Made by a program: the position numbers and the translations under genes. Positions 47,005 through 58,372 of a stretch of 64,000 bases of DNA are shown one piece after another (position 1 is the first letter of the stretch; every line of letters begins with the position of its first letter). The stretch spans positions 37,230,144 through 37,294,143 of the forward strand of contig OX463855.1 of assembly GCA_949825065.1 (NCBI GenBank), read 5' to 3'. This DNA comes from Odontocerum albicorne. Taxonomy: Eukaryota > Arthropoda > Insecta > Trichoptera > Odontoceridae. The notes under the pieces were generated by a model that saw only the letters and a list, made by a program, of their open reading frames with translations, had not been told where the DNA came from and ran no database searches.

Positions 47005-47222
47005 ATACCACAAGAACAAAGGTACTGATACCACACGAACAAAGGTACTAATAATACCACACGAGCAAAGATACTGATACTATACGAAAAAAGGTATTAA
47101 TACCACACGAACAACGGTACTGATACCATACGAACAAAGGTACTGATACCATACGAATAAAGGTACTGATACCACACGAACAAAGTTACTGAAACCATAC
47201 GAACAAAGGTACTGATACCAGA
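47005..47222 (+). repeat. About 23-bp minisatellite
   Basis: Around ten units of GGTACTGATACCACACGAAC plus AAA with small changes. Confidence 0.9.
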
Positions 47223-47392
47223 CAATATAACATATAAAATGAGGTGTTCCCATATAGAACTGGTAAAACATTCAGACACAAAAATACATGAGAAGAAAAT
47301 GTAAAGCAGAATACATCGTAAGATTAGAGTAGAAGAAATTACTTTATTTACGGTATAACACTCTAAAGGGATGGAGGGATAGAATGAGAAAA

Positions 47393-47505
47393 CCTTCGTG
47401 GTCTTCGACCCAAGGGCTTTGGGCTCGATTCTCGTTAGAATTCAGATGTTTTATAAATAATTTCTGTCTGTCTTCAAACCTCTTAAGTATTTCTCTGGTT
47501 AGTCA
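47393..47505 (+). mobile_element. SINE fragment
   Basis: Degraded head TCGTGGTCTTCGACCC and GGGCTCGATTCTCGTT, then part of the body. Confidence 0.5.
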
Positions 47506-47689
47506 GAGATTCACTTAAATTAATACCAGATTATGATAATCAAAAGGTATGAGATGTGTAAAGGGAAAAATCTTGAAATGAATATTGCGAAATCAAAAGT
47601 TACAGGGGTGGAAAAGTGCTCAAGGAAAAGTAAATGCGATATATAGATGTAGTTGAATAATTAAAGATCAGAGCAAATTGAAAGATTAT

Positions 47690-48320
47690 GGTTTTGAGGT
47701 AGTATTTTTTTCAGATGATGGAAGAGTTACGAGGGATATTGAACGGCTTATAACGATAGGAAACAAAGTCAAAAGGGCACTTAAACATGTACATACACTC
47801 GAACCGGATATAATAAAAATTTGCTAACATGATTAGGTTAGGTTAGGCTTGTAACGATAGGAAACCAAATCAAAAGGGCACTTACGTATATACATACACT
47901 CGAACCGGATATATAAAAAAATGCTAACATGGTTAGGTTAGGTTAGGTTAGGCTTGTAACGATAGGAAACAAAGTCAAAAGGGCACTTATACAAATGATA
48001 CATTCAAACCGGATGTAATAAAAATTTGCTAACATAGTTAGGTTAGGTTAGGCTTGTAACGATAGGAAACAAAGTCAAAAGGGCACTTAAACATATACAT
48101 ACATTCGAACCGGATATAATAAAAAATTGCTAACATGGTTAGGTTAGGTTATGTTTGTAACGATAGGAAACAAAGTCAAAAAGACACTTAAACATATACA
48201 TACACTCGAACCGGATTTAATAAAAATTTGCTAACATGGTTAGGTTAGGTTAGGCTTGTAACGATAGGAAACAAAGTCAAAAGGGCACTTAAATATATAC
48301 ATACACTAGAACCTGATATA
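47690..48320 (+). repeat. LINE fragment tandemly repeated with TTAGG junctions
   Basis: Unit of about 101 bp from an RTE-like RT frame (GRVTRDIERLITIGNKVKRA) repeated six times; TAACGATAGG at 47751, 47852, 47957, 48057, 48158 and 48259. Each of the five junctions carries two to four TTAGG copies (47833, 47932, 48039, 48139, 48240 onward). Confidence 0.9.
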
Positions 48321-48369
48321 GTGAAAAGTTACTAATGTGGTAATCCACAACAGTGGATCAAGACAGAAA

Positions 48370-48960
48370 AGATCAAATAAATGCACTTAGAAGAATATGT
48401 GGAGTGAAAATGTATGCCAGATTACGGAATGAAATTATTAGGGACGAATGTGAACTTGATATGTCATGAACTTGATATAACCGATACCTTCCCATCCCTA
48501 CACTCTTCACCCACACCTGATCTCATAAATATATGTATCTATTTTCCTCAAAGGTCTAGCCGTCTTCTTCTTCTCCTTTATAGGCTACAGTCCCTCAGAC
48601 TGTAGAGACGTAATTGAAAAAGATTCACGGCGCAATAAAAATTCACACGTTTTAAAATCCAATATAAGCCAAATAAATCGTTTCTTCTTCTGAACTTGAT
48701 ATGTTGAGTACGATGAAGAGCATCACTTTAGGCACTTTAATGGAATGATTTAAGAAATACTAACACTGTAAATCAAGAAAAGTATGGTTGGATCAAGTTT
48801 AATATTTTGAAAGAAAGAAACATAAAAAGTCAGAGAAATCGTAGGAACTGTATGAATAGAAAATACGAATAATTTGTATCGCGATAGGAAAGTCTGACGT
48901 TCTCTCCTTTCTGCCTACTTCTAAAGGGAGATGACGTGATGGTACGTATGTATGTTCGGA
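48370..48960 (+). mobile_element. RTE-like LINE 3' end interrupted by a 230-bp insertion
   Basis: Reads RLRNEIIRDECEL (48417-48462), resuming after the insert as DMLSTMKSI; ends with CTGCCTACTTCTAAAGGG. Confidence 0.55.
48465..48692. mobile_element. Insertion with 13-bp target duplication
   Basis: GAACTTGATATGT at 48452-48464 and 48693-48705 flank a segment with no coding potential, ending TTTCTTCTTCT. Class unknown. Confidence 0.55.
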
Positions 48961-49339
48961 TTGGCCTGTATTTAAAGTTTCATTTAGAAAAATGTTATGT
49001 TTACATTCACAGCCAATGACTACGTCGAGGCACTTGATTTTTTAGGAAAGCCGATAGATACAGATTCTTCCATCTTAATTCTCGTTCTTCCCATTGGACT
49101 TTTTCCACTTGGATTCGTCTCGAAGATCTTCTTCGGTAATAATTTATGTTCTGTCATGTGGACAATTTCTCTTCCCTCATTAGCAAGCTTCCAAATTTAT
49201 GGATGATCTTATATCAAAATTCTAATTCGATCCCTATTAAAAAATAAATAATAAAGAAAACGAAATTTAAATAGCACGTATTATTTTAATCCGGTCCAGT
49301 ATTAGAAAAAAAAAAACGTAAAATCTTCAGCAATTCCGT

Positions 49340-49530
49340 AGCAAACTCCACTGTGACCAAGAGGCTATCTGTCAAGGGAGATTAACAGTTCCCGGGCCCT
49401 GGACCGGCTGTCGTTTATCACAATTAGCTGCTGTGGCCACAGACAATTTGACCTCCTGCTCCATCATCTACTGGACCGTTGTTTGTGGCTCTTTTCTAAC
49501 TCTGTGACAGTTGTTGTTGTCGACAGTCTG
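49340..49530. other. GC-richer island of unknown origin
   Basis: Contrasts with AT-rich surroundings (GTTCCCGGGCCCTGGACCGG). No frame or element recognised. Confidence 0.3.
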
Positions 49531-50397
49531 AAAAGTGGTATATAGATCTGAATAAAGTTGTTTTTTGTTATTGACTCGCTAAAAAGCTTTGATTGGACTC
49601 GCTATTTGAGAAGTGGTTACACTTGTTTAAATCGAATTTTTGAGAAAATAATTATTGTAATAAATTGGTTATATTTTACTTGTTCTGCGTATCGTTGAAA
49701 CTTTTATTGAAAGAAGTGTCAAAATTTAGAGGTTATTTTAATAACTAACCCTTTCATTGCATGAAATATTTTTCGTAATCAAATGTAAGTTTGAAACATG
49801 AATTTGTGACATTTTACTGTTCAAAAATCCCTTCCCAAGTGCTTATATTATCATATAAAATATCAAATAAAAAAATAACTCTCTTAAATGTACTTATTGC
49901 ATCGGTTTTCGTTTACTCTAGAAAAAGTAAACCGTATGTCCTTAGGTCTGATGAGGTGGCCCATAGTCATTGTGAGTCCTACAATATATGATGGGTATTG
50001 TGTGCAGCAATTCTCTGTGACACCATCCAGCCATCTCACTCCCTCCTTTCCTGTGCCACGTAAAATTTAAATTAAATCAATAAAGCCTTCCTTGTAAGGT
50101 CTGTGTTCTGCATGCGATATAATTGACCATACCTGCACAGTTGTTTTTTTTTAAATATTTTTTTCTACGCTAACTTTGTCATACATGGTATAAAGATCTT
50201 TGTTAGACATCTGTCTACGCGCCATCGTCATAAATTGGAATTTTTCTTTCAAAGCTATTCACAACTTTTAAAAAGTGAGTTTATGTCTTAGCAGCGTTTT
50301 ATCGACGAAAAATCGTTATGGAAAATGAAAAATCGTATGAACTCATATGAATGAATCCAAGAATACTAAATTAAAATACAAAATTATTTCAAGTAAG

Positions 50398-50602
50398 TTG
50401 TATTGTATTGCACTTGTTTTGTAATATTATAACCTGGGAGTATATTGCCAAGTAGCAATCTCTTCTAGCCAACTAGAAATATGTTATAAAGAGGCCTTGA
50501 GTGAAAATCAGGCTGAAATCTTTTTTTTAATTCTGGGTTTCAACGGGAATCAATGGCGCGAACCCCGCGAACAAGCGTTTTACCAATTAGGAAACGGAGG
50601 TC
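50398..50602 (-). mobile_element. Main-family SINE
   Basis: Full minus copy with body GAGGCCTTGAGTGAAAATCA and head TTACCAATTAGGAAACGGAG. Confidence 0.75.
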
Positions 50603-51464
50603 GTCAAGTTATAAGGGATTGAAAGTTAAAAGTACGCAAAATTAGAAATACCCTATTTCAAAATTTCATGATTTCGAGTTAAATAAATTTTATTTGTCTT
50701 ACAGGGTTCTGGTTTTGATTTTAGTTGGATCCCAGTGGAACAAGGTTCCAAACTATGAAAGAAAGTCAAAGCGCAATACAATACAGCACAATTTTCATAA
50801 CGATGTAATTAATATGAGTTTAATATAAATACTTCTATCAGAAATAATAATAGAGCGACAAAAAAAATGTTTGACTTTCAAAAAAAAAATATAGATATGT
50901 ACTTAAAACTGAAGACAAAAATCTTTCAAGACAAAACTTCTGAAACAGCAGCACAGGAAAGGAAATGAAAAAAAAAAAAAGGTAGAAAGACACAGATATA
51001 AAATGACTTTGTGACACTTTGTGCAGTTTATATATTGTTTCAAATGACAGGGCAAAATGAGAAATGGCCGGGAAAAGAGGGAACACGTCGTCCAAACAAA
51101 CGGAGGAAAAGACTTGGTGTATTATAAAATTTATACGTGATATTGGTAATAAACTGAGATTGCCGGGACGTTTCATAAAATGTCAAAATAAAACTCGGAT
51201 CACGTTGAATTGCTATTTCAAAAATGAGAGAAACAATTTTAGTTACGTTTTATTCTGAGAAAAGTGGCTTTTCATTCTTTGTACTATTGCTCGGTGCTTG
51301 TCAGAAATGTCAAGTATTTTTATGATCGTAAATAATATTTTTTGTTTTTTTTTTAAACCCAGATGATTGATCTAAGAATATTGACAATCTCCTTCACCGT
51401 CAATTTCATTTACACAAGTATATATTGTATTTTAATATATTATATATTAACTTTTGCCTCGTAT

Positions 51465-52340
51465 GATCCAAGGCAAAATAGAAGGCCGAAGAGGTGTTGG
51501 CAGGAGGCAAATCTCCTGGTTTCGCAATGTAACATACGTGATTGGACTGGCCTTAAGGGCGTTGGAGATCTTTTTCGGACTGCCGGGGACAAAGATTTAT
51601 TTATTTATTTTTTCAAAACAAGCTTAGCCCAATTACTTTGAAAAATACAAGACATTAGAAAAGAAGCAAAATTACATAGAAAAAAAAATTTAAATTATAA
51701 AAAAAAAAAAATAATGCATATGCATACATACGAGTATATACACACAAACATATGATACACATATATTCACAGTCACTTAAGTATGTTGATGAGTGCTTTC
51801 TAACGCGCTCAATCTAAGAAGAAAATTTACTTTTGCTTTTGGTAATGTAGTATGAAATGTGTCAATATCCGAAGCAGTCCCGTTCATAAGAGTTAAGGCC
51901 CTTCCAACAGGCATAGCGGCTGGAAGACCCGTTCTTGCGTATGTTATTGAGAACAGTTCTTGCCGGCGCAGTCTAGTGTAATTGTTAGGAACATTTAACG
52001 CTAATCTTTGTAGTAATGCTGGACAGCTCACAACTCCTCGAACGAGTTTGACAACGTATACCAGGAGACGCAGATCTCTTCTTACGCTCAAGGAGTTATA
52101 CCCGAGCATGCCCAGCAGAAACTGAGTAGGATAAAGCCACGGATAGACACCGAACTCTCTCATATAGAGATATCGTAGATATTTTTTTTGTACTTTCTCC
52201 ACCATGAACGAGTTCTGCGCCCCCACCGGGCTCCAAATGCAAGCATTGCTTTCTAATTTGCTACGGATCAAGAATTAGTTTACTCTCAGGTGATATTCAA
52301 CGTTGGGGGGACCTGACATGACACTGAGAAGAAGAATAAT
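51465..52340 (+). mobile_element. LINE-D 3' end split by a LINE-B insertion
   Basis: GGCAGGAGGCAAATCTCCTG...GCCGGGGACAAAGAT stops at 51597 and resumes at 52278 with TACTCTCAGGTGATATTCAA...ACACTGAGAAGAAG, exactly as continuous copies at 8474 and 62750 read. Confidence 0.8.
51597..52277 (-). mobile_element. LINE-B 3' end, best-preserved copy
   Basis: Minus-strand ORF 52271-51777: CIWSPVGAQNSFMVEKVQKK, REFGVYPWLYPTQFLLGMLG, then NFLLRLSALE; stop; AT-rich 3' UTR. Retains the RT C-terminus only. Confidence 0.82.
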
Positions 52341-52409
52341 CAAAGATAACTTTGCGTCTAACTAATAGTTTATGGTTAACATCTACACTTTATTACTCCG
52401 TATAATATG

Positions 52410-52490
52410 ATGACCTTCATGGCCTTATTAATAAGACATATGTCTTCCGAGCCGGATGTTACAAGTTCAATTCCTGCTGAAACACAGTAA
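52410..52490 (+). mobile_element. SINE head fragment
   Basis: GACCTTCATGGCCTTATTAA, AGACATATGTCTTCC and AAGTTCAATTCCTG. Confidence 0.6.
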
Positions 52491-52528
52491 AAAAAAAAAG
52501 AATTTCAGCCTTTAGGCCTCATAAACAT

Positions 52529-52925
52529 GACGACCTCCATGGCCTAGTTGGTAAGACGCTCGTCTCCAAACCCGGAGGTTGTGAGTTCGATGCCCGAAGA
52601 AACCTAGATTTTTTTTAAAGATTCCATTTTGGTTTTCATTTAAGACCTTTTTAACATTTTTTTAACCTGGCGAGTTTATTGCCATGTGGCAATCTCTTCC
52701 AACCAACCAGAAGTATTTTTTTTATAGGCCCTAAATGTTAACCAGACTGGAATCCTATTTAAAAACATCTGGGTTCCAGCGGGGATCGAACCCGCAACCT
52801 ACGGATCGGCAGACAAGTGTCTTACCACCAGGCCATCTTTCTGGTTGGTTGGAAGATATTGCCACATGGCAATAACCCTACTCGGTTGCACTGTATATAA
52901 TGAAAGTCTAATGCAATGCAATACA
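52529..52925 (+). mobile_element. Main-family SINE interrupted by another SINE
   Basis: Plus head GACCTCCATGGCCTAGTTGG through TAACATTTTTT at 52665, resuming CTTTCTGGTTGGTTGGAAG at 52842 to the tail at about 52925. Confidence 0.75.
52666..52841 (-). mobile_element. SINE nested within a SINE of the same family
   Basis: CTGGCGAGTTTATTGCCATG to ACCACCAGGCCAT, complete in reverse orientation inside the host SINE. Confidence 0.75.
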
Positions 52926-53324
52926 AAAATCATATTTCTGGTTGATTGGAGGAGAAAGTTATTCCACAAGTTTGTACTATGTACAAAGATTGTATTATGC
53001 ATGATTCACTCGGGCGCTGCTATAGTTTTAAGACTTGATTTGTTTAATATATGATAAGTGCGTTAGAGTCCCGAGTAAGAGCACCCTTGAGGAGAGTTTA
53101 TTCTCTAAACGACGCTATATACAATTGTTATTTGAATTAAATCGATATTACGAGCTCCCACCATCGCTCTAGAAATAAATGTTTTCTTCGTCTTCATCAT
53201 CGCGTCCTCAATGTGAGCATCTTAGTCCTCTGTTGCAAATGAGCGTCGCGATGTGTTACTCCCCTCGAATGACCCAAGCATTTTTTTCCGCCTAGTATTT
53301 GGGCGGTTTTAACCTTTCCTGTCC

Positions 53325-53760
53325 TGTGATGTGTAACTAGTACACATTGCTTCTAAAAACTTTAACATCTCTATAAATATAATAAGTATTGGGTTCAGAT
53401 TTTAGGTATTCCTCCGTAATATATTTACGCATTGAATGAAAAAAATAATATAATTATAATAATAATTAGCACTTATCGGCCACATCAGAGATATTTTGTG
53501 AAAATCGGGAATAAATTCACTAACACAATCAAACGTGTGCCAGTGAGTGACGTAGGTATATTCATTTTAAAAACCGATATGGGTGAGGAAACGACGCTAT
53601 TCACGTCTCACTCTCACTCTACTTCGGTACATGGGAACGTAAGAAATAGAATCTCAGTTCGTTCGCTTAAGTAGCTCGCGGGCTTTCGTTTGAGGTGATT
53701 TGTAATCGTTAATTTTTACATGTGTATTGAATACACGGCACCGTGGTTCCTCTTATCTGT
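53325..53760. repeat. Unclassified long repeat, copy 2
   Basis: Ordered similarity to 13430-13990 over most of its length. Confidence 0.65.
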
Positions 53761-53819
53761 TGTATAAGGTGTTTTCGTTATTCCTCGTATCTGTTGTATA
53801 AGGTGTTTAGGAGTGTTGT

Positions 53820-53890
53820 ACCACATAGTTTTTTTTCCTTATAATGCCGACGTTTCGAAAACGTTGCAATTTCCATCTTCAGGGCTTGTT
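53820..53890 (-). mobile_element. Penelope-like 3' end with hammerhead-like motif
   Basis: Minus strand: CTGAAGA (53882-53876), a weak stem GGAAA/TTTTC, then GAAAC (53856-53852). Confidence 0.4.
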
Positions 53891-54280
53891 TGTGATCAGC
53901 TTTGCCAGACGTGGATGTGCGCCGGATACCGCTTTGTTTATAGCGGAGTCTCAACCGTAACGTGAGCGCACGGGACGGTCTCGGTTCGAGACCGTAACAA
54001 GTGTGCGTGGATCCGTCCCGCCACGAGAGAACAAGCGAGCGGCTTCCTCAAAGGTTGAAGCAATGTAGGTAGGAACAAGTATTGTTAAAGTGTATTGTTT
54101 ATATTTATTATGTTGTCGCTTCATTTGATTATGTTATATGTAATTATGTTGATTTGACGTAGAATCCGTTGTCTCTCTAATTTAAGTTCAAATAAGGAAA
54201 GATGGCCTGTCTGAAAATCTTCATTGAGACACATCGAAAGACATTTTGACTAAAAATTGACATATTTACAATTACAAGTA

Positions 54281-54861
54281 GAGTGGGTTTCACAAGAGTT
54301 TGCACTGCTAGTCTAGGATGACCATATTTTGATTTATTTTGTAATATATTATATCTAATACTTTATATTCCAATAAAATACTTACCACAATAATAATATA
54401 ATATCAGATTATGGTATGTACCTAAAGAAAATCATGAAATCAATGGTTAATATAAAATATATTTATTCAATAGGCAAAGAAAACACAATTAACACTAATA
54501 AATACTAAGACCAATTAAAAATTACCTCTAACTAGGTATGTGTGTATTGTAAAAATAAATAAATTACCCTAACACTGATTCAAAAAAAAAATAATAATTA
54601 TATTCTTCCTCACTAAGTGTTTACATAGATATGCAATGCAAAAGTGGATAGCTTACCACTTATTTAGTTTGTCCACATAATGCTTTTCCTTTTCCTAACT
54701 TCGTAACTTCAGACATTATGGTCACCGTATTTTTCGTCAAATAAACGGATCACATCAACCAATCACGGCAAAGATACTTACTAATACATTGATACATTTT
54801 ATATATTACGCACTAAGCTTCTCAATGTATTAAAAAGTGCAAACTCTCATGAAACCCACTC
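54281..54861. mobile_element. TA-flanked MITE
   Basis: TIRs GAGTGGGTTTCACAAGAGTT and complement of TCATGAAACCCACTC at the right; TA at 54279-54280 and 54862-54863. No transposase. Confidence 0.65.
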
Positions 54862-55098
54862 TACCCGGCGATAAGTAATACACATCGGACTTAAAAAAAG
54901 AGACTGTCGGACATAATTGGCTAGCTTCGGCTTTATAGAGCGTCGTCTCTGTCGCACGATGCGCTACGCTTACGCTTGATAACGACTGATAAATCGCGAC
55001 GGAACACGTGTATGAATGACAGAGACGACGCTTTACAAAGCCGAAGTTAGCCGACAGTCTCTTTCTTAAGCCCGATGTGTATTACTTACCGCCGGGTA
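54862..55098. mobile_element. Foldback MITE, copy 1
   Basis: Long inverted arms TACCCGGCG..AAGTAATACAC / GTATTACTTACCGCCGGGTA plus GAGACTGTCG arms. Starts at the very TA that ends the preceding MITE. Confidence 0.8.
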
Positions 55099-55099
55099 C

Positions 55100-55960
55100 T
55101 ATAACTCAATTTGTGGAAATATTATTTTTATAAAATATACGTTTTCTGTATTTTATCCTCTTGATATTTCTCGACAGTTTAATATCATTTAGCTTATGAA
55201 TTGGCATAAAAAAACAGATCTCCCTGCAGCAGCTTGTGAGATTTGACAACTCTCAGCAAAATATTGTAGTATAAGAAGAAATTTATTGAAACATCAAAAG
55301 CTGGGCCATAAGATAGCTAAAGATAAAACTGTCGAAAGTGGCTTTTGAATTTAATCGCAAATTTTTTTTTCACATAACTTACGCGTATGGGAAAATTTTT
55401 GCCAATATCTGATACATAGCTTTACTATGTAAACACACGTAAATCTGTTAAGTCAACAAAATAAATCTCGACATAGCCTCAAATATTTAACATTTCGGTC
55501 GAGTACGCGCTTAAAGGGACTATAAATTCAGTTTTATAGACGGTTATAATCGCCTACACTTTGATGTTCCATACTTAAGCACATTGCAAAGTAGCTACTT
55601 GCAACTTACCTTCTTAAGGGATGAGTTTTAAATCAATAAAAAAAACTTAAACTGAAGAGAGAAAAAATTTCACTTTTAAACTTTTATCTACTTACTTAAT
55701 TTTTTCTCACACATTTTGTTTGATGTATTACAATTTGGTTAAAATGGAATGAAATTACAGAATATGTATGCATACCATCAAACTATCTCCCTATGAAGGT
55801 AGACAGAGAGGAAAGAGCGTGAGATTTTCTTATAACGACACATCTTTCGTCTATTCTGAGTCTATACACCTCCTACGATTCCTCTGACATTTTGAATTAC
55901 CTTGTTTTGAAATATCCTAAATTTGACCTGATCATGAAAAATCAAGAAAAGTATACCTGG
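55100..55960. other. No gene recognised
   Basis: AT-rich sequence without supported ORF or named repeat. Confidence 0.4.
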
Positions 55961-55962
55961 GT

Positions 55963-56526
55963 ATACTGTATTACACTTTTGTTGTATACAGTACAACCTA
56001 CCGGACTCATTGCCATGTGGCAATATCTTCCAACCAATCAGAAAGTTTCTCTTAATTTCTAGTCTTTAAAATCTTAATTTCTAGTCAGTAAAATAACGTG
56101 TTTCATTCCTGATTTTTCTTTTCCTTTCCTCTCCACCATCCTTTCCTTTCCTTTTGATTGATGATATCTCACTTTATATGAAAAATAATGTTCGGGTGAT
56201 TGTCCGTCTTTGTGGGGTTTGTGGGCATGTTCTAACGTATATATTTATGGATTTTGTGGGGATGGATAGTCATTTGAATGATTTGTGCGACCACGTAACT
56301 TGCTTCATTTACTTTTGTCTGGTTGGTTGGAAGAGATTGCCGCCTGGCAATAAGCCCGCCAGATTGTATTGCAATAAAAGCGTTAAATAAATAAATAAAG
56401 ATGTTAAAGAGGCCTTAAGTGAAAACAAGACTGGAATCCTTTTTTTTTTAAATGTAGTTTACAACGGAAATCGAACCCGCAACATCTGGGTTGGGAGACA
56501 AGTGAACAACTAAGCTAGGGAGGTCA
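55963..56526 (-). mobile_element. Main-family SINE split by R3
   Basis: Minus SINE tail and body to CAGAAAG at about 56058, resuming ATGTTAAAGAGGCCTTAAGT at 56401 to the head near 56526. Confidence 0.75.
56059..56400 (+). mobile_element. R3 repeat inserted in a SINE
   Basis: Plus-strand copy of the 3645-3965 repeat ending AATAAATAAATAAAG; breaks the host SINE at a single point. Confidence 0.65.
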
Positions 56527-56950
56527 TCATATATTTCTTAAAATATAAAAAAAGTCACGAAGCTTTGCGATATTCTCGTATACAAATAAATGTGCTGAAA
56601 ACAAAAACGTTCCAAATGTGATTTTATGGCATGACTTGGATATTTTTCAGTAAAAGGCGTCAAAAGGTCATTTCGATTGGTAAAGATCAAATCGCCACAT
56701 GCAGTACTTATAACACCCATATCTATAATAACAAAAGTTTATCCATAAAAAATAGAAATTACTACTTAGTTAAAAAAAAGTTACGGAAAGTTAAAGTTAC
56801 GTTTATACTTAATTAAAGTTGCATAAAAAAAAAACGTTCAATGATTTTATACGCAGCATTTAAACACTATATGAAAATCTGATGACTTAATCGAAACGTG
56901 TCTGACATAATGTATAGTAAAAATTATGTTAACTATTAAACGATGAACAG

Positions 56951-57113
56951 TACTCAGCGGTAAGTAATACACATCGGGCTTAAGAAAGAGACTGTCGCTT
57001 TGTAGAGCGTCGCCTCTGTCGCACGGACAATTCGCGCATCGTGCGACAGAGACGAGCTCTACAAAGCGATAGTCTCTTTCTTAAGCCCGATGAGTATTAC
57101 TTACCGCCGGGTA
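56951..57113. mobile_element. Foldback MITE, copy 2
   Basis: Same arms as 54862-55098 (AAGTAATACACATCGGGCTT...AAGCCCGATGAGTATTACTT), shorter loop. Confidence 0.8.
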
Positions 57114-57402
57114 CTATAACTTGATATTTGTAGTATTCCACAGTCGAGTTAAATTCAACTGGTAATTAATTATCCTTATGTAAATTCCTTAGATCGCTAT
57201 TTCGAAAAAAAAATCACTTGACAAATCATCCAAAATTAAGACAGATAGTCTAGGAACTTAACTGCGTACGCCATCGGACAATCAGGTTTAAAAGACTTTC
57301 CCTGCTTCCCCCCATTGCTGACAATAATACTTGACCCCCTTCGAGATCAAATAAGATTGTCAGCAATCCTGTGGATGGAAGACGCCTGTGCGTGTACTAG
57401 AC

Positions 57403-57540
57403 GACAACCATGGCCTAGTTGGTAAGATGCTTGTATCCCTACCCGGAGGTTGCGGGTTCGATTCTCGTTGGAGTCAAAAAAATAAATTTAAAAGGATCCC
57501 AGTCTAGTTTTCACTTAAGGCAATAAGCCTGACAAATTTA
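57403..57540 (+). mobile_element. Main-family SINE, tail shortened
   Basis: GACAACCATGGCCTAGTTGG, GGTTGCGGGTTCGATTCTCG and TAGTTTTCACTTAAGGCAAT. Confidence 0.7.
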
Positions 57541-57850
57541 TTTATTTATTTAACACTTTTATTGCAATACAATCTGGCGGGCTTATTGCCAGGTGGCAAT
57601 ATCTTCCAACCGACCAGACAGAAGTAAATAAAGCAAGTTACGTGGTCACATAAATCATTCAAATGACTATCGATCCCCACGAAATCCATAAACATATACG
57701 CGAGAACATGCCCACGAATCCCACAAAGACGGACAATCACCCGAACATTATTTTTCATATAAAGTGAGATATCATCAATCAAAAGGAAAGGAAAGGATGG
57801 TGGAGAGGAAAGGAAAAGAAAAATCAGGAATGAAACACGTTATTTTATTG
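57538..57850 (-). mobile_element. R3 repeat
   Basis: Minus copy, TTTATTTATTTAACAC end at 57538, near-identical to 56059-56400 reversed. Confidence 0.65.
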
Positions 57851-58009
57851 TACTGTACGCAACAAATGGGTATACAATACAATTAGTTTATTGTGCGCAA
57901 AATGTTGCAACGGTAAGGAGATTAAACTTCAAATTTTAATTTTTATTGCTATATTTTTTGTATTACTCCATACAAACGAACATCAATTTATTTTACTACA
58001 GAAACACAT

Positions 58010-58095
58010 TCTGAAATTGAAACCACCAAATATCGAACCTGGGGTTGCTCGCTTTCTTAACGTGAATGCTAACCAATTAGACTACTGCCGCCGAA
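58010..58095 (-). mobile_element. tRNA-like SINE head, second family
   Basis: Minus: TCTAATTGGTTAGCATTCAC and CCAGGTTCGATATTTGG. Confidence 0.5.
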
Positions 58096-58175
58096 AGCCT
58101 TAATCAGGTTCTAAATGCCAGACCTTTATGTTTTCTGACGATAAAAGCTCGCCTAAAACTAACTAATACATATAT

Positions 58176-58372
58176 ATGCAAGGTGTCATACCGAAATGTA
58201 TTACGTTTTCGATGTATGCAGTACAATATGGAGAGTTTGTTGTTGAAATGCCTTCCAGCCAACCAGAAACAGGCGTAGGGGAAAACCAAAACTGCAAAAC
58301 TTTTTTCATGGAAATCGGACTCGCAGCCCCCAGGTTGAAAGACAGATTTCTTACCAGCTAAGCCACATAAGT
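58176..58372 (-). mobile_element. Main-family SINE, diverged
   Basis: TTACGTTTTCGATGTATGCA tail, TTCCAGCCAACCAGAAAC body and TTACCAGCTAAGCCACATAA head. Confidence 0.7.

Noticed and set aside
47831..48254. True telomere
   Set aside because: TTAGG runs are only two to four units and sit between LINE-derived repeats with normal sequence on both sides.
52529..52610. Possible tRNA genes (many A-box/B-box pairs across the window)
   Set aside because: The same heads recur with a common non-tRNA body and tail, do not fold into a clean cloverleaf, and lie in introns or other elements; they are SINEs.
56154..56390. 78-codon ORF starting MIDDISLYM as a gene
   Set aside because: The same peptide occurs in three copies of a dispersed repeat with disabling changes and a SINE-like tail.
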